Shown here in pieces: positions 42,888 to 52,319 of a stretch of DNA of 64,000 bases. The stretch is taken from the NCBI GenBank assembly GCA_963707975.1, contig OY970177.1:620001-684000 (forward strand). Reading direction: 5' to 3'. Position 1 is the stretch's first letter. The number at the start of each line of letters is the position of its first letter. Source of the DNA: CAVVXX01 sp963707975. GTDB taxonomy: Bacteria; Pseudomonadota; Alphaproteobacteria; Micropepsales; Micropepsaceae. Made by a program: the position numbers and the translations under genes. A model generated the notes under the pieces. The model made no database searches, was not told where the DNA came from, and worked only from the letters and a program-made list of their open reading frames with translations.

Positions 42888-45587
42888 GTGTTCGAGAGCA
42901 TCGACAGTTTCAAGTCCCGCGGCACGCTCAAGGTGGGCGCCAAGAGCTATGCCTATTTCAGCCTGAAGGCGGCGGAAAAGAACGGGCTCGCGGGAATTTC
43001 GCGCCTGCCATTCTCGCTCAAGGTGCTGTTGGAAAACCTGCTGCGCCATGAAGACGGTCGCACGGTCGCGGGGAAAGACGTGCGGGCGATTGCCGAATGG
43101 CTGAAGAAAAAAAGCTCTGAGCGCGAGATCGCTTTCCGGCCCGCGCGCGTGCTCATGCAGGATTTCACCGGCGTGCCAGCCGTCGTCGATTTGGCCGCCA
43201 TGCGCGAGGCGATGAAGGCGCTGGGCGGCGACGTGAAAAAAATCAATCCGCTTGCGCCCGTGGATCTCATTATCGACCATTCGGTGATGGTGGATGCATT
43301 TGGCTCAAGCACCGCATTCAAAACCAATGTCGGCCGCGAATATGAACGCAATGGTGAACGCTATGCATTTTTGCGCTGGGGCAGCCACGCCTTCGACAAA
43401 TTCCGCGTGGTGCCGCCCGGCACCGGCATCTGCCATCAGGTCAATCTCGAATATCTGGGCCAGACGGTGTGGACGGAAAATAAGAAAGCGAACGGCAAGA
43501 GCCGCGAATATGCCTATCCCGACACGCTGGTCGGCACCGACAGCCACACCACGATGATCAATGCGCTTTCGGTGCTGGGCTGGGGCGTAGGCGGCATCGA
43601 GGCGGAAGCGGCCATGCTGGGCCAGCCCATCTCGATGCTGATTCCTGAAGTGATCGGCGTGCGGCTCACGGGAAAATTGCGCGCGGGCGTCACCGCCACC
43701 GATCTGGTGCTTACCGTGACCGAGATGTTGCGCAAGCGCGGCGTGGTGGGAAAGTTCGTCGAGTTCTTCGGCCATGGGTTAGCCCAGCTCAGCATCGAGG
43801 ACCGCGCAACTATCTCCAACATGTCACCCGAATACGGCGCCACCTGCGGCTTCTTCCCGACCGACCGCGAAACGCTGCGCTATCTGAAGGCAACGGGGCG
43901 CAAGGCGGAGCGCGTGGCGCTGGTCGAGAAATACGCCAAGGCCCAGGGCCTGTGGCGCGATGCCAAAACGCCCGACCCCGAATTCAGCGATGTGCAGCAT
44001 CTGGAACTCGAAAGCGTGGAGTCGAGCCTGGCGGGCCCCCGCCGGCCGCAGGACCGCGTGGCGCTGGGCGATGCGGGCAAGGAATTCGCGGGCGCCCTCG
44101 GCCAAATCTTCAACAAGGGCAATGAAGCGGCAAAGCGCGTGAGCGTCGAAGGCGCCAATTACTCACTTAGCCATGGCGATGTGGTGATCGCGGCGATCAC
44201 ATCGTGCACCAACACGTCTAACCCCAGCGTGATGATCGGCGCGGCATTGCTCGCCAAGAAGGCGCTGGCCGCAGGCCTGAAAACGAGACCGTGGGTAAAG
44301 ACCTCGCTCGCGCCCGGCAGCCAGGTGGTGACGGAATATCTTGCCAAGGCCAAATTGCAGCAGCCACTCGATGCGCTGGGTTTCGAGCTGGTTGGCTATG
44401 GCTGCACCACCTGCATCGGCAATTCCGGCCCGCTGCCTGACCCGATCGCCAAAGCCGTCACCGACAACGATTTGGTGGTGGCGGCCGTGCTTTCGGGCAA
44501 TCGCAATTTCGAGGGCCGCGTGCACCCACAGGTGCGCGCGAATTATCTGGCCTCGCCGATGCTGGTGGTGGCGTATGCGCTGGCCGGCACGATGAACATC
44601 GATTTGACCAAAGAACCACTTGGCCAAGACCGCAAAGGCAAGCCGGTTTACCTGCGCGATATCTGGCCAAATGCCGCCGAGATCGCCGCCACAATCCGCA
44701 AATCCATCAATCCCGCAATGTTCCGCAAGCGTTATGGCAATGTGTTCGACGGCGGCACGGCGTGGAAAAAAGTGAAAGTGCGGGGCGGCGTCAACTACGC
44801 CTGGGATCCAAAATCGACTTACGTGAAAAATCCGCCCTATTTCGACGGCATGACGCGCGAGCCCGCTAGGCTCACCGGCATAAAAGGCGCGCGCATACTT
44901 GGGCTGTTCGGCGATTCCATCACCACCGATCACATCAGCCCCGCGGGCTCTATCAAGAAAGATGGCCCTGCCGGCAAATATCTCATCAAGCATGGTGTTG
45001 CGCCCGCCGATTTCAATTCCTATGGCGCACGGCGTGGCAATCACGAAGTGATGATGCGCGGCACCTTCGCCAATATCCGCATCAAGAACGAGATGCTGGG
45101 CGGGCGCGAAGGCGGGCTCACGCTGTTCCAGCCTTCGGGCGAGGAGATGGCTATCTACGACGCCGCCATGCGCTATCAGGCGGCGGGCGTGCCCACTGTC
45201 GTGGTCGCCGGCAAGGAATATGGCGCGGGCTCATCGCGCGACTGGGCGGCCAAGGGCCCGCGGTTGTTGGGCGTGCGCGCGGTGATCGTGGAAAGCTTCG
45301 AGCGCATCCATCGCTCGAATTTGATCGGCATGGGCGTGCTGCCGCTGGAATTTACTGGCGGCAAAACGCGGCACGACTTTGGCTTCACAGGCAAGGAAAT
45401 GATCGACATTCCCGGCCTGGAGAAAGGCGTCAGCCCGCGCATGGCGGTCAATGCCCGGATCACCTATGCCGATGGCCGCGTGGCGGAAATGCCTCTTATG
45501 GCGCGCATCGATACAGCCGATGAAGTCGCCTATTTCAGCAATGGCGGCATTTTGCCTTACGTGCTCCGCCATCTTTTGGCCGCGTAA
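42888..45587 (+). CDS. acnA: Aconitate hydratase A
   Basis: Aconitase interconverts citrate and isocitrate in the TCA cycle. The protein of about 899 residues has the iron-sulfur ligands in TSCTNTSNPSVM and YGCTTCIGNSGPLP, and the swivel domain with GLFGDSITTDHISPAGSI and KEYGAGSSRDWAAKGP. I place the start at GTG 42888 (VFESIDSFKSRGTLKVG), since the family starts near there; TTG 42858 is possible. Neither has a strong ribosome binding site. It stands alone between divergent DUF4908 and the DUF1223 gene. Confidence 0.96.
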   Translation: MFESIDSFKSRGTLKVGAKSYAYFSLKAAEKNGLAGISRLPFSLKVLLENLLRHEDGRTVAGKDVRAIAEWLKKKSSEREIAFRPARVLMQDFTGVPAVVDLAAMREAMKALGGDVKKINPLAPVDLIIDHSVMVDAFGSSTAFKTNVGREYERNGERYAFLRWGSHAFDKFRVVPPGTGICHQVNLEYLGQTVWTENKKANGKSREYAYPDTLVGTDSHTTMINALSVLGWGVGGIEAEAAMLGQPISMLIPEVIGVRLTGKLRAGVTATDLVLTVTEMLRKRGVVGKFVEFFGHGLAQLSIEDRATISNMSPEYGATCGFFPTDRETLRYLKATGRKAERVALVEKYAKAQGLWRDAKTPDPEFSDVQHLELESVESSLAGPRRPQDRVALGDAGKEFAGALGQIFNKGNEAAKRVSVEGANYSLSHGDVVIAAITSCTNTSNPSVMIGAALLAKKALAAGLKTRPWVKTSLAPGSQVVTEYLAKAKLQQPLDALGFELVGYGCTTCIGNSGPLPDPIAKAVTDNDLVVAAVLSGNRNFEGRVHPQVRANYLASPMLVVAYALAGTMNIDLTKEPLGQDRKGKPVYLRDIWPNAAEIAATIRKSINPAMFRKRYGNVFDGGTAWKKVKVRGGVNYAWDPKSTYVKNPPYFDGMTREPARLTGIKGARILGLFGDSITTDHISPAGSIKKDGPAGKYLIKHGVAPADFNSYGARRGNHEVMMRGTFANIRIKNEMLGGREGGLTLFQPSGEEMAIYDAAMRYQAAGVPTVVVAGKEYGAGSSRDWAAKGPRLLGVRAVIVESFERIHRSNLIGMGVLPLEFTGGKTRHDFGFTGKEMIDIPGLEKGVSPRMAVNARITYADGRVAEMPLMARIDTADEVAYFSNGGILPYVLRHLLAA

Positions 45588-45659
45588 AAGGCCCTCATCT
45601 CAAGGCATTGTGATGTGGAGGCACTTGGGGCAGGCGGGCGTTGGCCCTATCTTATCGCC

Positions 45660-46454
45660 ATGCACATCCGCTTCGCATCCGCCATCGCCATCACTGCGTT
45701 TTTCGCCTCGACAAGCTTGCCCGTATTTGCGGGCACGCACAGTCAGCCTGACGCGCCTGCTGTGTCCGAGGCCCCTTCTGCCCCTCGCGTCGTCGTCGAA
45801 CTGTTCACCAGCCAAGGCTGCAGCGATTGCCCGCCGGCCGATGAAATCCTCACCGAGCTCGCCAATCGCAAGGACGTGATCGCGCTCACGCTACCCGTCA
45901 CCTATTGGGACATGCTGGGCTGGAAAGACACCCTGGCCAGTGAAGCCAACACGCTGCGCCAGAAAGCCTATGCCAAAGCCATGAGCAAAAGCGGCGTTTA
46001 CACGCCGCAGATCATCGTCGATGGCGTGACCGATGTGGTTGGCGGAAGGCGCGACCAGATTACGGCAGCCATCTCGGCGCACGAACACGACGCCATCGCG
46101 ATCCCCATCAGCGTCAAGCTTTCGCCGCAGCTGGTGCACATCGCAATCCCGGCCGACAAGACGGATGCAAACGGCGTCAACGCCACCATCTGGGTAATGC
46201 ACACGCTCGCCCATGCCAATGTGCAGGTGGGCGATGGCGAGAACAGAGGACGCGATCTCAAGTACACCAATGTCGTGCGCGATCTGAAAGCCATTGGCCT
46301 GTGGAAGGGGGACGCCGTGACCTTAGAGCTGCCCCGCGCTGCGCTGAGCTCGGCTCCGCATGACGGCATGGTGGTGCTGCTGCAGCGCGACCGCTATGGC
46401 CAGGTGATCGGCACCACAATGATCACCACCTCTGCCGGCAGCGGAAAACACTGA
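45660..46454 (+). CDS. DUF1223 thioredoxin-like exported protein
   Basis: A 264-residue protein. The start MHIRFASAIAITAFFASTSLPVFA at 45660 gives a signal peptide; the frame is open to 45615. The mature part begins VVVELFTSQGCSDCPPADEILTELA, the DUF1223 hallmark with a thioredoxin-like CSDC motif, and then LPVTYWDMLGWKDTLAS and YTPQIIVDGVTDVVGGRR. The fold and motif suggest redox activity in the periplasm, but no function is established. The 249 bp that follow hold only a 13-bp palindrome (46619-46631). Confidence 0.85.
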   Translation: MHIRFASAIAITAFFASTSLPVFAGTHSQPDAPAVSEAPSAPRVVVELFTSQGCSDCPPADEILTELANRKDVIALTLPVTYWDMLGWKDTLASEANTLRQKAYAKAMSKSGVYTPQIIVDGVTDVVGGRRDQITAAISAHEHDAIAIPISVKLSPQLVHIAIPADKTDANGVNATIWVMHTLAHANVQVGDGENRGRDLKYTNVVRDLKAIGLWKGDAVTLELPRAALSSAPHDGMVVLLQRDRYGQVIGTTMITTSAGSGKH

Positions 46455-46703
46455 CGCGGGCGGCGTGCCAAAATCGGACAGCGGCTTCTACCCAAGCGCG
46501 TTAGTCATGTGCGCGCGGCGCCCCTGAGAGACGCTGGGAAAATCACGCGCACGCGCACAACAGCGTAAATCGCCGCCACGTAATTCATCTCTTCGTAACT
46601 TGGATTTGCGCTCAGGCACCCGTGCCACGGGAAATTTCTACATTTTTAAGCGCTTGCTACCTAGTTTTGATGCAATTGTTGCGAAAGAGTTCGCGCATAA
46701 AGG

Positions 46704-48428
46704 GTGGTGGCGGGCGTGCAAACCAATCTTCTACAAAGAACCTTCAGGGACAACCTGAAAACTCTCGTGCATGCAAACGATGCCGAGCGTCTGCGCCTCG
46801 CAGTAGCGGGCGCCCGTGAAGCGGTGTTCGACTGGACCATGTCCGATGACAACATCATATGGGAAGGCGCGCATGCAGTGCTGGCCGGTCACGTCGAGCC
46901 TGCGCGTCTGCACAGCGGCAAGGGCCTGTGCGGCTGGCTGAGCGAGGCTGGCCGCGAGAAGCTGCTCGCGTTCGTCAATGAGCAGGCCCCGGCCGATGCC
47001 GCTTTCGAGCTTGAGCTCGAAACGGCGTCGCTGCCGTCCGAATGGTTCGAGCTTCGCGCCATTCGCCTTGCTGGCCCCGATGGCAGCACCGAGCGCTTGA
47101 TAGGAATTCTGCGCGCTGTAACAGAGCGCAAGCAGATGGTGACGCGGCTCACTTATCTTGCGGCTTATGACGAGCTTACGGGCCATCTCAACCGCACGCG
47201 GCTGCGCGAGGAACTGACCAAGGCCATCGCCCACGCCGCCGCTAACACCAATCACTGCGCCTATTTCGTGGCCGCCATCGACAAGCTCGCCGTCATCAAC
47301 GAAACCTATGGCTTCGATGCCGCCGACGAAGTGATCGTGGCGACGGGCCGCAGGCTCGCCGAAACCTTGCGCAGCGGTGATGCCATCGGGCGCACCGCGG
47401 GCAACAAATTCGGAATCATTCTGGCCGAATGCGGCGAAGAGGAAATGTCTCTGGTGGCCGAGCGCTTGCGCGCGGCCCTGCGCAACGAAGTGATTGAAAC
47501 GCGTTGCGGCACCGTCTCCGCCACCATCTCCATCGGGGCCGTGTGGCTTCCGTCCAATGGCGACACCAGCCAGGAGGCGATGCTGCATGCCGAGGAAGCG
47601 CTCGATAACGCCAAGGCCACGGGCCGCAACGGCTTTGTCGTCTATAAAAAATCGGCACAGCGCGAATCAAATCGCCGCCGCCTTATTCATATCGCCGACG
47701 ATGTAATGTCGGCCCTGAACGACCACCGGCTGGTTTTCGCCTATCAGCCGATAGTAGGCGCAACCACGCGCCAGCCCGAGCATTACGAATGCCTGCTCCG
47801 GCTTGCGCACAAGGATGGCTCTATTGCGGCGGCCGGCGAATTCATTCCGGCGGCAGAAACGCTTGGCCTCGTGCGCCTGGTGGACCGGCGCGTGCTGGAG
47901 ATGGCAGTGGCGCAGCTTTACGCCAATCCTGACGTGAAGCTTTCCATCAACGTCTCGGGCACCACGGCGGGCGATCCCTCCTGGCTGCAATCCTTCATCA
48001 CCTATGTGCGCGAGAACCGCGAAGTGGCCGAACGCATCACGGTTGAGCTTACTGAAACCGCGGCGCTCAACGCCTTCGAGGAGAACGCGCGCTTTGTCAG
48101 CCGCCTGCGCGACATGGGCTGCCGGGTGGCCATCGACGATTTCGGCGCGGGCTATACCAGCTTCCGCAATCTGCACATGCTCAAGGTCGACATGGTCAAG
48201 ATCGACGGCGCCTATGTGCGCGAGCTTGCCACCTCGCCCGACAACCAGCTGTTCGTGCGAACGCTGGTCGATCTGGCCAAGAACTTCCGGCTGGAAACGG
48301 TGGCTGAATGGGTGGGCTCAGAAAAGGACGCCAAACTGCTCAACGATTATGGCGTCGATTACTTCCAGGGCTATTTCTTCGGCAAGCCCGATATGGCGCC
48401 GCACTGGCCGAAACACCAGGCAAATTGA
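46704..48428 (+). CDS. GGDEF-EAL domain protein, probable c-di-GMP phosphodiesterase
   Basis: A 574-residue soluble signalling protein. Residues 25-145 look like a PAS domain. The GGDEF domain (about 150-315) has AGNKF at 232-236 in place of GGDEF, so cyclase activity is unlikely. The EAL domain (about 335-570) has ECL at 362-364 with the Glu kept, and KLSINVSG, VELTETAAL, AIDDFGAGYTSF, VKIDGAYVR and YFQGYFF. It therefore should hydrolyse c-di-GMP. The start is one of several GTG codons around 46704-46716. It converges on phaR. Confidence 0.88.
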   Translation: MVAGVQTNLLQRTFRDNLKTLVHANDAERLRLAVAGAREAVFDWTMSDDNIIWEGAHAVLAGHVEPARLHSGKGLCGWLSEAGREKLLAFVNEQAPADAAFELELETASLPSEWFELRAIRLAGPDGSTERLIGILRAVTERKQMVTRLTYLAAYDELTGHLNRTRLREELTKAIAHAAANTNHCAYFVAAIDKLAVINETYGFDAADEVIVATGRRLAETLRSGDAIGRTAGNKFGIILAECGEEEMSLVAERLRAALRNEVIETRCGTVSATISIGAVWLPSNGDTSQEAMLHAEEALDNAKATGRNGFVVYKKSAQRESNRRRLIHIADDVMSALNDHRLVFAYQPIVGATTRQPEHYECLLRLAHKDGSIAAAGEFIPAAETLGLVRLVDRRVLEMAVAQLYANPDVKLSINVSGTTAGDPSWLQSFITYVRENREVAERITVELTETAALNAFEENARFVSRLRDMGCRVAIDDFGAGYTSFRNLHMLKVDMVKIDGAYVRELATSPDNQLFVRTLVDLAKNFRLETVAEWVGSEKDAKLLNDYGVDYFQGYFFGKPDMAPHWPKHQAN

Positions 48429-48443
48429 AAATAGCCTGGGACG

Positions 48444-49064
48444 TTATTTCCGGCTGGCCAGTTCGGCGAGCTGGCGGCGCATCGCTTCCAGCTGATCCTT
48501 GAGCTCGCGGATTTCTTCTTCGCGCGCGGCGCCCGATTTTTGCCCATGCCCGCCATTGGCTTTCGCGCCGCCTGGGGCTGGCCCGGCATCGCGGGCGCCG
48601 GGCGTGAACATGCGCATGGCATTTTCGAACATCGCTACGTTTTGGCGGGTAAGGTTTTCGAAATTCTTGAGCGCCGCGCCGCCACCGAAGGTTTCGCTCA
48701 GTTTCTCGCGCATCTCTTCCTGATTGCGCGAGAAGCTTTCCATCGACATCTCCAGATAACGCGGCAGGAACGCCTGCATGCTGTCGCCGTAAAAGCGGAT
48801 GAGCTGGCGGAGGAAACGGATGGGCAGCAGATGCTGTCCCTTGCCTTCTTCCTCGAAAATAATTTGCGTCAGCACCGAACGGGTGATGTCCTCGCCAGTG
48901 CGCGCGTCACGCACTTCGAAGTCGGTGCCCTCGCGCACCATGTCGGCCAGATGGTCGAGGGTGACGTAACTGGACGTCTGGGTGTTGTAGAGCCGGCGGT
49001 TCGCGTACTTCTTGATGATGACCGGTTCGCCGGCACCGCTTTTGGTCTCGCTCAAACGCTGCAC
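48444..49064 (-). CDS. phaR: Polyhydroxyalkanoate synthesis repressor PhaR
   Basis: PhaR represses phasin and PHB genes and senses PHB granules. The 206-residue protein has the N-terminal DNA-binding domain PVIIKKYANRRLYNTQTSSYVTLDHLADMVREG, followed by PHB accumulation regulatory repeats (ITRSVLTQIIFEEEGKG and FYGDSMQAFLPRYLEMSMESF). The C-terminal part is Ala/Gly-rich and then charged and coiled-coil-like. Start is GTG at 49064. It diverges from the phbB region; CTGCAGCAA (49156-49164) in between resembles the TGC-rich sites of PhaR. Confidence 0.93.
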   Translation of the reverse strand: MQRLSETKSGAGEPVIIKKYANRRLYNTQTSSYVTLDHLADMVREGTDFEVRDARTGEDITRSVLTQIIFEEEGKGQHLLPIRFLRQLIRFYGDSMQAFLPRYLEMSMESFSRNQEEMREKLSETFGGGAALKNFENLTRQNVAMFENAMRMFTPGARDAGPAPGGAKANGGHGQKSGAAREEEIRELKDQLEAMRRQLAELASRK

Positions 49065-49232
49065 CTGCGGGTGAATAGTTGGGCCGCCATAGGCGTCGCT
49101 CTTTCCGCGCGTGACTCAACACGGCCCCGCCTATGCTGTAAAGCCAAATCTCGCGCTGCAGCAATTTAGGGTTTACGCGCCTTGGGGCTGAGGGCATGAA
49201 TCCCATGTGGCGCGTGCTTTTCGGAGCCGGAT

Positions 49233-49403
49233 ATGACAACCGCCGATTACCCTATTGCAATTGCGCTCAAGGCTGCAGCAAGCACGCCAGTGCCTGAAGG
49301 CCAGACTGCGGCCAAATTGATGGCGCACGGCACGATGCCGCTGCTCTATTATGCGCCGCGGCGAGCACTAAGGAGACGAAAATGGCGCGGGTTGCAGTGG
49401 TGA
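49233..49403 (+). pseudogene. Truncated cupin-like fragment before phbB
   Basis: A 56-codon frame with GGAGCC before its ATG. The first 43 residues read like the N terminus of a small cupin protein (YPIAIALKAAASTPVPEG, then AAKLMAHGTMPLLYYAPR). The next expected part, with the PHxxDE metal-binding histidines, is missing: the frame goes into the phbB leader and stops out of frame at 49403. I read it as a deletion remnant. It could still act as a short leader ORF for phbB. Confidence 0.45.
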
Positions 49404-50104
49404 CGGGTGGCACGCGTGGCATCGGCAAGGCAATCAGCCTCGCGCTGCACAAAGCGGGCTACAAGGTGGTGGCCAATTACGCCGGCAATGACGAGAAGGC
49501 GAAGGCCTTCGAGCAGGAAACGCATATTCCTGCGCGCAAATGGGATGTGGCGAATTTCGATGACTGCATAGCCGGCGTTGCCAAAGTCGTTGCCGAATTG
49601 GGGCCTGTGGATGTGCTGGTCAACAATGCCGGCATCACGCGCGACGCCACCATGCGCAAGATGGCGCGCGAAGCCTGGGACGCCGTGGTCGACACCAATC
49701 TCGGCGGCTGTTTCAATATGTGCAAGGCGGTATGGGAAGGCATGCTCGACCGCGGTTTCGGGCGCGTGGTCAATATCGGTTCGATCAACGGGCAAGCCGG
49801 CCAATATGGCCAAGTGAATTATGCCGCCTCCAAGTCGGGCATTCACGGCTTCACCAAGGCGCTGGCCCAGGAAGGCGCCGTCAAGGGCATCACGGTCAAC
49901 GCCATTGCGCCCGGCTACATCGACACCGACATGGTGGCCGCCGTGCCCGCGAACGTGCTGGAAAAAATTGTCGCGCGTATCCCCGTGGGCCGCCTTGGCC
50001 ACGCCGAGGAGATCGCGCGCGGCGTTGCATTCCTGGTTGCCGATGACGCGGGCTTTATCACCGGATCGACGCTCTCGATCAACGGTGGCCAGCATATGTA
50101 TTGA
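49382..50104 (+). CDS. phbB: Acetoacetyl-CoA reductase
   Basis: PhbB reduces acetoacetyl-CoA to (R)-3-hydroxybutyryl-CoA with NADPH for PHB synthesis. The 240-residue short-chain dehydrogenase has the cofactor motif VTGGTRGIGKAI, NNAGITRD, and the catalytic Ser134, Tyr147 and Lys151 (NIGSINGQ and YAASK). The ribosome binding site AAGGAG is strong. The usual partner phaA (thiolase) is not next to it. The stop overlaps ccmA, so transcription may continue into the ccm genes. Confidence 0.94.
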   Translation: MARVAVVTGGTRGIGKAISLALHKAGYKVVANYAGNDEKAKAFEQETHIPARKWDVANFDDCIAGVAKVVAELGPVDVLVNNAGITRDATMRKMAREAWDAVVDTNLGGCFNMCKAVWEGMLDRGFGRVVNIGSINGQAGQYGQVNYAASKSGIHGFTKALAQEGAVKGITVNAIAPGYIDTDMVAAVPANVLEKIVARIPVGRLGHAEEIARGVAFLVADDAGFITGSTLSINGGQHMY

Positions 50105-50733
50105 GCGCGGTGAACACACTTGCCTTCGTCGAAGCGCAAGACCTCGCCTGCGTGCGTGGCGGCAGAACCGTCTTTCGCCAGGTGAGTTTCCGAGTGGCCG
50201 CGAGCCAGGTGCTGGCGCTCGAAGGGCCGAATGGCGCGGGCAAAACCTCCACGCTGCGCATCTTGGCAGGGCTGTTGCCACAGACCGAAGGCGCGATCCA
50301 CTTCCAGGATAACAAGAACACCATGATCGCCGACGGCGAGGAGCGCGGGAAGCTTACCGCCTGGCTCGGTTATCAGGACGGCATTAAGGCGCAGCTAAGC
50401 GTCGCCGAGAATGCGCAATTTTTCGCAAAGCTTTACGGCGCACGAACAAACCTGGCCGAAACGCTTGATCGCGTGGGCTTGGCGCACGCTACAGACCTTC
50501 CCGCCGCCTATCTTTCGGCCGGGCAACGGCGCCGGCTTGCTTTAACGCGATTGTTGGTAAGCAAGCGCCCGCTTTGGCTGCTCGACGAACCGATGGCGGC
50601 GCTCGACAAGGATGGCCGCGCGCTAGCTGCAACGTTGGTCGGCGATCATTGCGCGGCCGGTGGCATTGCCATTGTCGCTTCGCATGAGCCTGTCGTGCTC
50701 GCTTCCTTGCACGTCGCGTTGGGCACCGCATGA
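50101..50733 (+). CDS. ccmA: Cytochrome c maturation ATPase CcmA (heme exporter ATP-binding)
   Basis: CcmA drives release of holo-CcmE from the CcmABCD complex. The protein of about 210 residues has Walker A GPNGAGKTSTLRILAG, signature LSAGQRRRLALTRL and Walker B LWLLDEPMAALD. The LSAGQRRR form is typical for CcmA. The start is either TTG 50101, overlapping the phbB stop, or GTG 50110. It overlaps ccmB by ATGA. Confidence 0.93.
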   Translation: MSAVNTLAFVEAQDLACVRGGRTVFRQVSFRVAASQVLALEGPNGAGKTSTLRILAGLLPQTEGAIHFQDNKNTMIADGEERGKLTAWLGYQDGIKAQLSVAENAQFFAKLYGARTNLAETLDRVGLAHATDLPAAYLSAGQRRRLALTRLLVSKRPLWLLDEPMAALDKDGRALAATLVGDHCAAGGIAIVASHEPVVLASLHVALGTA

Positions 50734-51395
50734 CCGCATTCCGCGCCCTTCTTGTCCGCGATCTGCGGCTCGCCTTCCGCGCTGGCGGCGGCGCGGCTCT
50801 GGCGGCCGCGTTCTTCGCCACGGTGGCGGCGCTCGTCCCCTTCGGCGTGGGCGCGGATTTGCCGTTACTTGCGCGGATTGCCGGCGGCGTATTGTGGGTG
50901 GCGGCGATGCTGGCGGCGTTGTTGACGCTCGACCGTCTGTTTCAGGCCGACTTCGAGGACGGCAGCCTGGATGTGCTGGCGTTGTCGCCGCTCAGTCTTG
51001 AAAGCGTGAGTGCTGCAAAAATGCTGGCGCACTGGCTTACCACGGGCCTACCGCTGACACTACTTTCGCCTCTGCTGGCGTTGATGTTCAATCTGAACTC
51101 CGACGCCTATGGCGCCCTCGTGGTTTCGCTAGGCCTCGGCACGCCCGCGCTCAGCGCCATCGGCACGGTTGGCGCGGCGCTTACGCTTTCGCTCAGGCGT
51201 GGGGGGTTGATCTTGTCGCTTGCGGTGCTGCCGCTGGAAGTGCCCACGGTGATTTTCGGCGCGGGCGCGGTGTTGGCGGTGCTTGATGGCGGCGGTGGAA
51301 GCGCCCTGCTGCTGCTCGCGGCATTCTCGCTGGGCGCAGTGGCGCTAGCGCCCTTTGTCGCTGCGGCCGCGGTGCGGCTCAATCTCGCAGCGTGA
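50730..51395 (+). CDS. ccmB: Heme exporter membrane subunit CcmB
   Basis: CcmB is the membrane partner of CcmA. The 221-residue protein has six predicted helices and the family opening FRALLVRDLRLAFRAGGG. Other typical parts are DRLFQADFEDGSLDVLALSPLSLE and GTVGAALTLSLRRGGLILSLAVLPLEVPTVIFG. Its start overlaps ccmA by 4 bp; ccmC follows after 46 bp. Confidence 0.94.
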   Translation: MTAFRALLVRDLRLAFRAGGGAALAAAFFATVAALVPFGVGADLPLLARIAGGVLWVAAMLAALLTLDRLFQADFEDGSLDVLALSPLSLESVSAAKMLAHWLTTGLPLTLLSPLLALMFNLNSDAYGALVVSLGLGTPALSAIGTVGAALTLSLRRGGLILSLAVLPLEVPTVIFGAGAVLAVLDGGGGSALLLLAAFSLGAVALAPFVAAAAVRLNLAA

Positions 51396-51441
51396 GGAAG
51401 GGCCCTTGCCGATAACCGCACCCACGCCTAGACAACGGTCC

Positions 51442-52161
51442 ATGGCAAGCCTTGCGAACCCGAAACGCTTCATGGATTTTTCCGCGGCCATTTTGCCCTG
51501 GACGGGCGCCGCCGCCGCCGTGCTGCTCATCATCGGGTTCTATTGGTCACTGTTCGTGGCGCCGCCCGATTACCAGCAGGGGGAGTCCGTGCGCATCATG
51601 TTCGTGCATGTGCCGGCTGCATGGATGAGCCTGTTCGTCTATGGGCTGATCGCGGCCGCTTCCTTCGTTGGCCTGGTGTTCGCGCACCCCCTTGCCGAAG
51701 TGGCGGCGAAGACGGCCGCGCCCCTGGGCGCCGCTTTCACCGCGCTGGCGCTCGTCACCGGCTCGCTGTGGGGCAAGCCGATGTGGGGCGCCTATTGGGT
51801 ATGGGATGCGCGGCTAACCTCAGAGCTCGTGCTGCTCTTTATTTATTTCGGCTACATGGCGCTGTGGAGCGCGATCGATGATCCAGTGCGCGCGGGGCGC
51901 GCCGCGGCCTTGTTGGCGCTCATTGGCGCGGTCGATCTGCCTATCATCCACTTTTCGGTTCAGTGGTGGCATTCGCTGCATCAGCCGGCCAGCGTTTTCC
52001 GCATGGGTGGTCCCACCATGGATGTGGCCTATCTCTGGCCGCTTGGCATCATGGCTCTGGGTTACACAGTATTGTTTTTTTGGCTGTGGCTTATCCGCAT
52101 GCGCACCGAAATCTGGCAGCGGCGGCTGCGCACGATGCTAATGCAAAGGGGCGCTGGCTGA
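51442..52161 (+). CDS. ccmC: Heme-handling protein CcmC
   Basis: CcmC loads heme onto CcmE. I start it at MASLANPKRFMDFS (51442); the frame is open into ccmB. The 239 residues have six membrane helices, the tryptophan-rich WWD-type heme site (GSLWGKPMWGAYWVWDARLTSEL) and the flanking heme-ligand region FVHVPAAWMS and FSVQWWHSLHQ. The final base of its stop is the first base of the ccmD start. Confidence 0.94.
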   Translation: MASLANPKRFMDFSAAILPWTGAAAAVLLIIGFYWSLFVAPPDYQQGESVRIMFVHVPAAWMSLFVYGLIAAASFVGLVFAHPLAEVAAKTAAPLGAAFTALALVTGSLWGKPMWGAYWVWDARLTSELVLLFIYFGYMALWSAIDDPVRAGRAAALLALIGAVDLPIIHFSVQWWHSLHQPASVFRMGGPTMDVAYLWPLGIMALGYTVLFFWLWLIRMRTEIWQRRLRTMLMQRGAG

Positions 52162-52319
52162 TGACGCACTATCTTGCCATGGGCGGCTATGCGGCCTTTG
52201 TCTGGCCCGCTTATGTGTTGAGCGTGATTGTGCTCGCGGGGCTCGCGGCGTGGACGTTGCAGGCTAGCCGGCAAACACGCGACATTCTCCGTCGCATGGA
52301 AGTGCAGGCCGCCCGCTAG
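52161..52319 (+). CDS. ccmD: Heme exporter small subunit CcmD
   Basis: A 52-residue protein with a single membrane helix (AAFVWPAYVLSVIVLAGLAAWTL) and a charged C terminus (QTRDILRRMEVQ), as expected for CcmD, which helps release holo-CcmE. It overlaps the ccmC stop by 1 bp. ccmE and the thiol-oxidoreductase genes that often follow are not here; instead a convergent MarR gene overlaps the end by 4 bp. Confidence 0.88.
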   Translation: MTHYLAMGGYAAFVWPAYVLSVIVLAGLAAWTLQASRQTRDILRRMEVQAAR

